Origin: JAVWPP01 sp036635835 | GTDB taxonomy: Bacteria; Bacillota; Clostridia; TANB77; CAG-465 | DNA: 24,115 nucleotides | Assembly: GCA_036635835.1 (NCBI GenBank) | Contig: JAVWPP010000016.1 | Location: 1 to 24,115, forward strand | Direction: 5' to 3' | In this document: positions 22,192-24,115 of the stretch, in pieces | How the letters are laid out: each line of letters opens with the position of its first letter | Numbering within the stretch: the stretch's first letter is position 1 | Program-made: the position numbers and the translations under genes | The notes under the pieces: generated by a model | Seen by the model: only the letters and a program-made list of their open reading frames with translations | What the model was told of the DNA's origin: nothing | The model's database searches: none

Positions 22192-22205
22192 GAGCTGCCC
22201 TAGTC
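22181..22205 (-). terminator. Intrinsic terminator after the amidase-like gene
   Basis: Minus strand: GACTAGGGCA pairs with TGCTCTAGCC (two GU pairs) around a 5-nt loop, followed by TTTATTT. It starts 6 bases past the stop codon at 22211. Confidence 0.75.
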
Positions 22206-22210
22206 TTATT

Positions 22211-23917
22211 TTACTTTTTAAACTTTATCCTATTTATATAGATTATATAAGTAACTATAAGCAAATTAATACAAACTACAAGCCATATATATACCTTCAT
22301 CTTATGCTTTTTAGGCTGCTCTTTAGTATATGTTTTAGCAGCAGCTGCAACAGTTTCTTCTTTTTCTTCCTCTTCTATATTTGGTGCAATTTCAGGCAGT
22401 GCATAGTTATTTGTATTTTTCTCATACATACTAGCTATCTCATAAAGCTTGTTTTCTTCATTTTCTTTAGCTAAAATCTCCATTCCATACATAGCTCCAT
22501 CTGCATCTAAACCAATAGGCACATTTATGCTTGGAAAGCCTGCAGTAGGCGCTATGCAGTAGCTAGGCGCTATAACGGAAAGCTTTTTAGATTCCTCTAT
22601 ACTTAGCTGCTTGTTTTTAGTAGTTGGATATACAAGAACATCTACTTTATTATCTTCCATTATTTTTTCTATATGTTTTTTAAATTTTTCTGTATTTTCA
22701 TTTATTTTTTCTGTATTTTCTTTAATATCTTCTACAAACATATCTGTTTTTTTAAGTTCTTTAGCGTTTCTTACAGCTCCTTTTGTACCTTTAAGATACT
22801 CGTTAAAATCCTCGGTATATATTAGTTTAGAAGCACTTAAATTAACTAAAGTATCTAGCTCTTTTGTATATACACCATCTATATATACACACTTTGCACC
22901 TAAATTCTTAAGAGTAGCTATACTCTCTTTCATTAAGCTCTCTATCTCTATATACATAGTGTTTAAAGCGGCAACATCTGAGTCTACGTTTTTCCCTAAA
23001 AACTCATTAACTATACCAATCCTCACACCTTGCAAATCTACATTTTCTGTTTTACCTGTATATTTACGTGCCTTATTGTTTAGGATTTCAAGCAAAATAC
23101 AGCTATCTTCTACGCTCTTACTTAGTATACCTACAGTATCTTTTTCCTTGCATATATGAAGAATACCAGACGTGCTAATAAGGTTAAACGTAGGCCTTAG
23201 ACCAACTATACCGTTTGCACTAGCAGGAACTCTTGTACCTACATTTGTATCTGTTCCAATACCTGCTGCAGCTAAACTTGCAGCAACAGCAACAGCGCTT
23301 CCACCAGAAGATCCATAGCTTGTATAATCTAAATTGTATGCATTATGCACATCTCCATAGCTGCTAGATGCATTATTTTCTTCTAGCGCAAGAGAGCTAA
23401 TATTTGTCTTAGCAAGTATAATCCCGCCTGCACCAATTATCTTATCTACTACTTTAGCGTTTTTAAGGGGATAGCTGTCTTTAAGCTCAGATAAACCTGC
23501 AGTAGTTGGCATAGATACAAAATCTATGTTATCGTTTATAACCAAAGGAATGCCGTGTATTTTAGATCTCCTGCCACTTTTTTTAAACTCTTCATCTAAC
23601 TTTTTAGCTTCTTCTACTGCATTTTCATTAACCGAAATAACGGAGTTATACTGTGGGTTATACTTATCTATCCTAGCTAAATATATCTTTGTTATTTCCT
23701 CGTACGTAAGCTCTCCTTGCTCTACTTTCTCCTGCATTTTACTTATGTCTAGCTTTGTAATATCTACGCTAGCACACACAGTCTGACTTATACATGCGCA
23801 TATGCATATTCCTTGAAATATATATGCGATTTTTTTTATTTTGTTTTTAATTTTGTTTTTAATTTTACTTTCTATTTTAAATTCTTTTTTTGTTTTATTT
23901 TCATTTTTTATTTTCAT
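22211..23917 (-). CDS. Secreted, membrane-anchored amidase-signature protein, predicted inactive
   Basis: Amidase-signature fold (GatA/FAAH relatives). A long Lys-rich N-region with KIKN repeats leads to a signal peptide cut near TVCA-S (residue 49). The AS core spans about 55-500. The C-terminus has an acidic/Ala linker, one TM helix (542-560) and a basic tail, so the core faces outside and is anchored. The AS catalytic triad is Lys, cis-Ser, Ser. Here the Lys position is Asn 128 (GIPLVINDNID), the cis-Ser is kept (Ser 203 in YGSSGGSA) and the nucleophile position is Gly 227 (GTDTNVGTRVPA in place of GTDTGGSIRxPA). The two oxyanion-loop glycines are Asn and Val. The frame is intact. Hydrolysis by the known mechanism is unlikely; a binding or scaffold role is inferred. 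ATG follows AGAGG. Confidence 0.85.
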   Translation of the reverse strand: MKIKNENKTKKEFKIESKIKNKIKNKIKKIAYIFQGICICACISQTVCASVDITKLDISKMQEKVEQGELTYEEITKIYLARIDKYNPQYNSVISVNENAVEEAKKLDEEFKKSGRRSKIHGIPLVINDNIDFVSMPTTAGLSELKDSYPLKNAKVVDKIIGAGGIILAKTNISSLALEENNASSSYGDVHNAYNLDYTSYGSSGGSAVAVAASLAAAGIGTDTNVGTRVPASANGIVGLRPTFNLISTSGILHICKEKDTVGILSKSVEDSCILLEILNNKARKYTGKTENVDLQGVRIGIVNEFLGKNVDSDVAALNTMYIEIESLMKESIATLKNLGAKCVYIDGVYTKELDTLVNLSASKLIYTEDFNEYLKGTKGAVRNAKELKKTDMFVEDIKENTEKINENTEKFKKHIEKIMEDNKVDVLVYPTTKNKQLSIEESKKLSVIAPSYCIAPTAGFPSINVPIGLDADGAMYGMEILAKENEENKLYEIASMYEKNTNNYALPEIAPNIEEEEKEETVAAAAKTYTKEQPKKHKMKVYIWLVVCINLLIVTYIIYINRIKFKK

Positions 23918-23964
23918 TATACTTTTCCTCTTTTGTATTATGTGCTTTTTAAAAAAAGATATGA

Positions 23965-23992
23965 AAAAAGTGCAGAAATTTCTGCACTTTTT
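23965..23992. terminator. Bidirectional terminator between the partial gene and the amidase-like gene
   Basis: A perfect palindrome with 14-base arms (GTGCAGAAATTTCTGCAC flanked by A's and T's). On the minus strand it ends transcription of the partial gene at the right edge. Confidence 0.9.
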
Positions 23993-24030
23993 AGTTATTT
24001 AAGATTTTTTTATTTTTTATTTTTTTCTTT

Positions 24031-24115
24031 TTACTTATATTTTTCTAAAAGTATATCTATTATATCTTTTTCAGATATTCCGGCTAAAGCAAAATTGGTA
24101 TACTCGTCTGCTATA
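24031..24115 (-). CDS. C-terminal end of a partial gene
   Basis: An open minus-strand frame entering from the right edge and ending at TAA 24031-24033. The visible residues end ...AGISEKDIIDILLEKYK, a helical, charged C-terminus. Too short to assign. It is supported by the terminator that follows at 23965-23992 and by codon use like its neighbours. A T-rich tract lies between stop and terminator. Confidence 0.5.
   Translation of the reverse strand, partial: IADEYTNFALAGISEKDIIDILLEKYK

Noticed and set aside
22211..23917. The amidase-like gene as GatA of the tRNA-dependent amidotransferase
   Set aside because: It has a signal peptide and C-terminal membrane anchor, lacks catalytic residues and has no gatB or gatC beside it.

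Overview
The window looks like a chromosomal stretch from a low-GC, AT-rich Firmicute, probably an uncultured gut-type Clostridia lineage (inference from protein families, Shine-Dalgarno sites of AGGAG type, sigma-A promoters and AT-rich codon use; no rRNA or tRNA is present to confirm it). Almost all genes lie on the minus strand. The two exceptions, a DnaJ-domain membrane protein and asd, are single plus-strand genes. No transposase, integrase, phage gene, CRISPR array or tRNA is visible.

Layout from left to right. 1-1,740: a pilin-like surface protein with a PKD-like domain and leucine-rich repeats, preceded by a perfect (ATTTT)10 tract. 1,880-8,576: an rnj (RNase J) - gltX - ileS operon with a consensus promoter, a structured leader and an intrinsic terminator. 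8,632-9,525: a GerMN-type lipoprotein with its own consensus promoter. 9,545-10,437: a sigma-70-like factor with an extra C-terminal segment and an inverted repeat in its promoter spacer. 10,596-11,327: a CYTH-like protein with a leader containing an early terminator. 11,395-12,512 (+): a DnaJ-domain, single-TM protein with three C-terminal repeats. 12,584-17,121: two tandem paralogous sensor proteins (Cache, degenerate GGDEF, intact EAL), predicted c-di-GMP phosphodiesterases. 17,187-18,202 (+): asd. 18,279-19,581: a secreted and membrane-embedded bactofilin-like protein. 19,605-21,218: a small charged protein and a 2-isopropylmalate synthase-like enzyme whose regulatory domain is replaced by a coiled coil. 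21,419-22,191: an alpha/beta hydrolase. 22,181-23,917: a secreted, membrane-anchored amidase-signature protein that has lost catalytic residues. 24,031-24,115: the C-terminus of a partial gene.

The most unusual feature is an interspersed, hairpin-forming DNA element of about 55-70 bp. There are seven recognisable copies and one decayed copy, all in the same orientation. Seven of the eight lie directly at or over the 3' end of a minus-strand gene; the other lies between the ileS terminator and the pilin-like gene. The core reads TCTAGATACGGAAATAT, then TAATGAGAATAAAG, then TTTCTCATATGTTTTA in gene orientation, and most copies are followed by an A-rich tract (AAAAT repeats or similar). In several genes the stop codon lies inside or against the element. 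I do not recognise it as a described family. Second is the amidase-like pseudoenzyme: the catalytic Lys is Asn, the nucleophilic Ser is Gly and the oxyanion-hole glycines are changed, while the fold motifs, signal peptide and C-terminal anchor remain.
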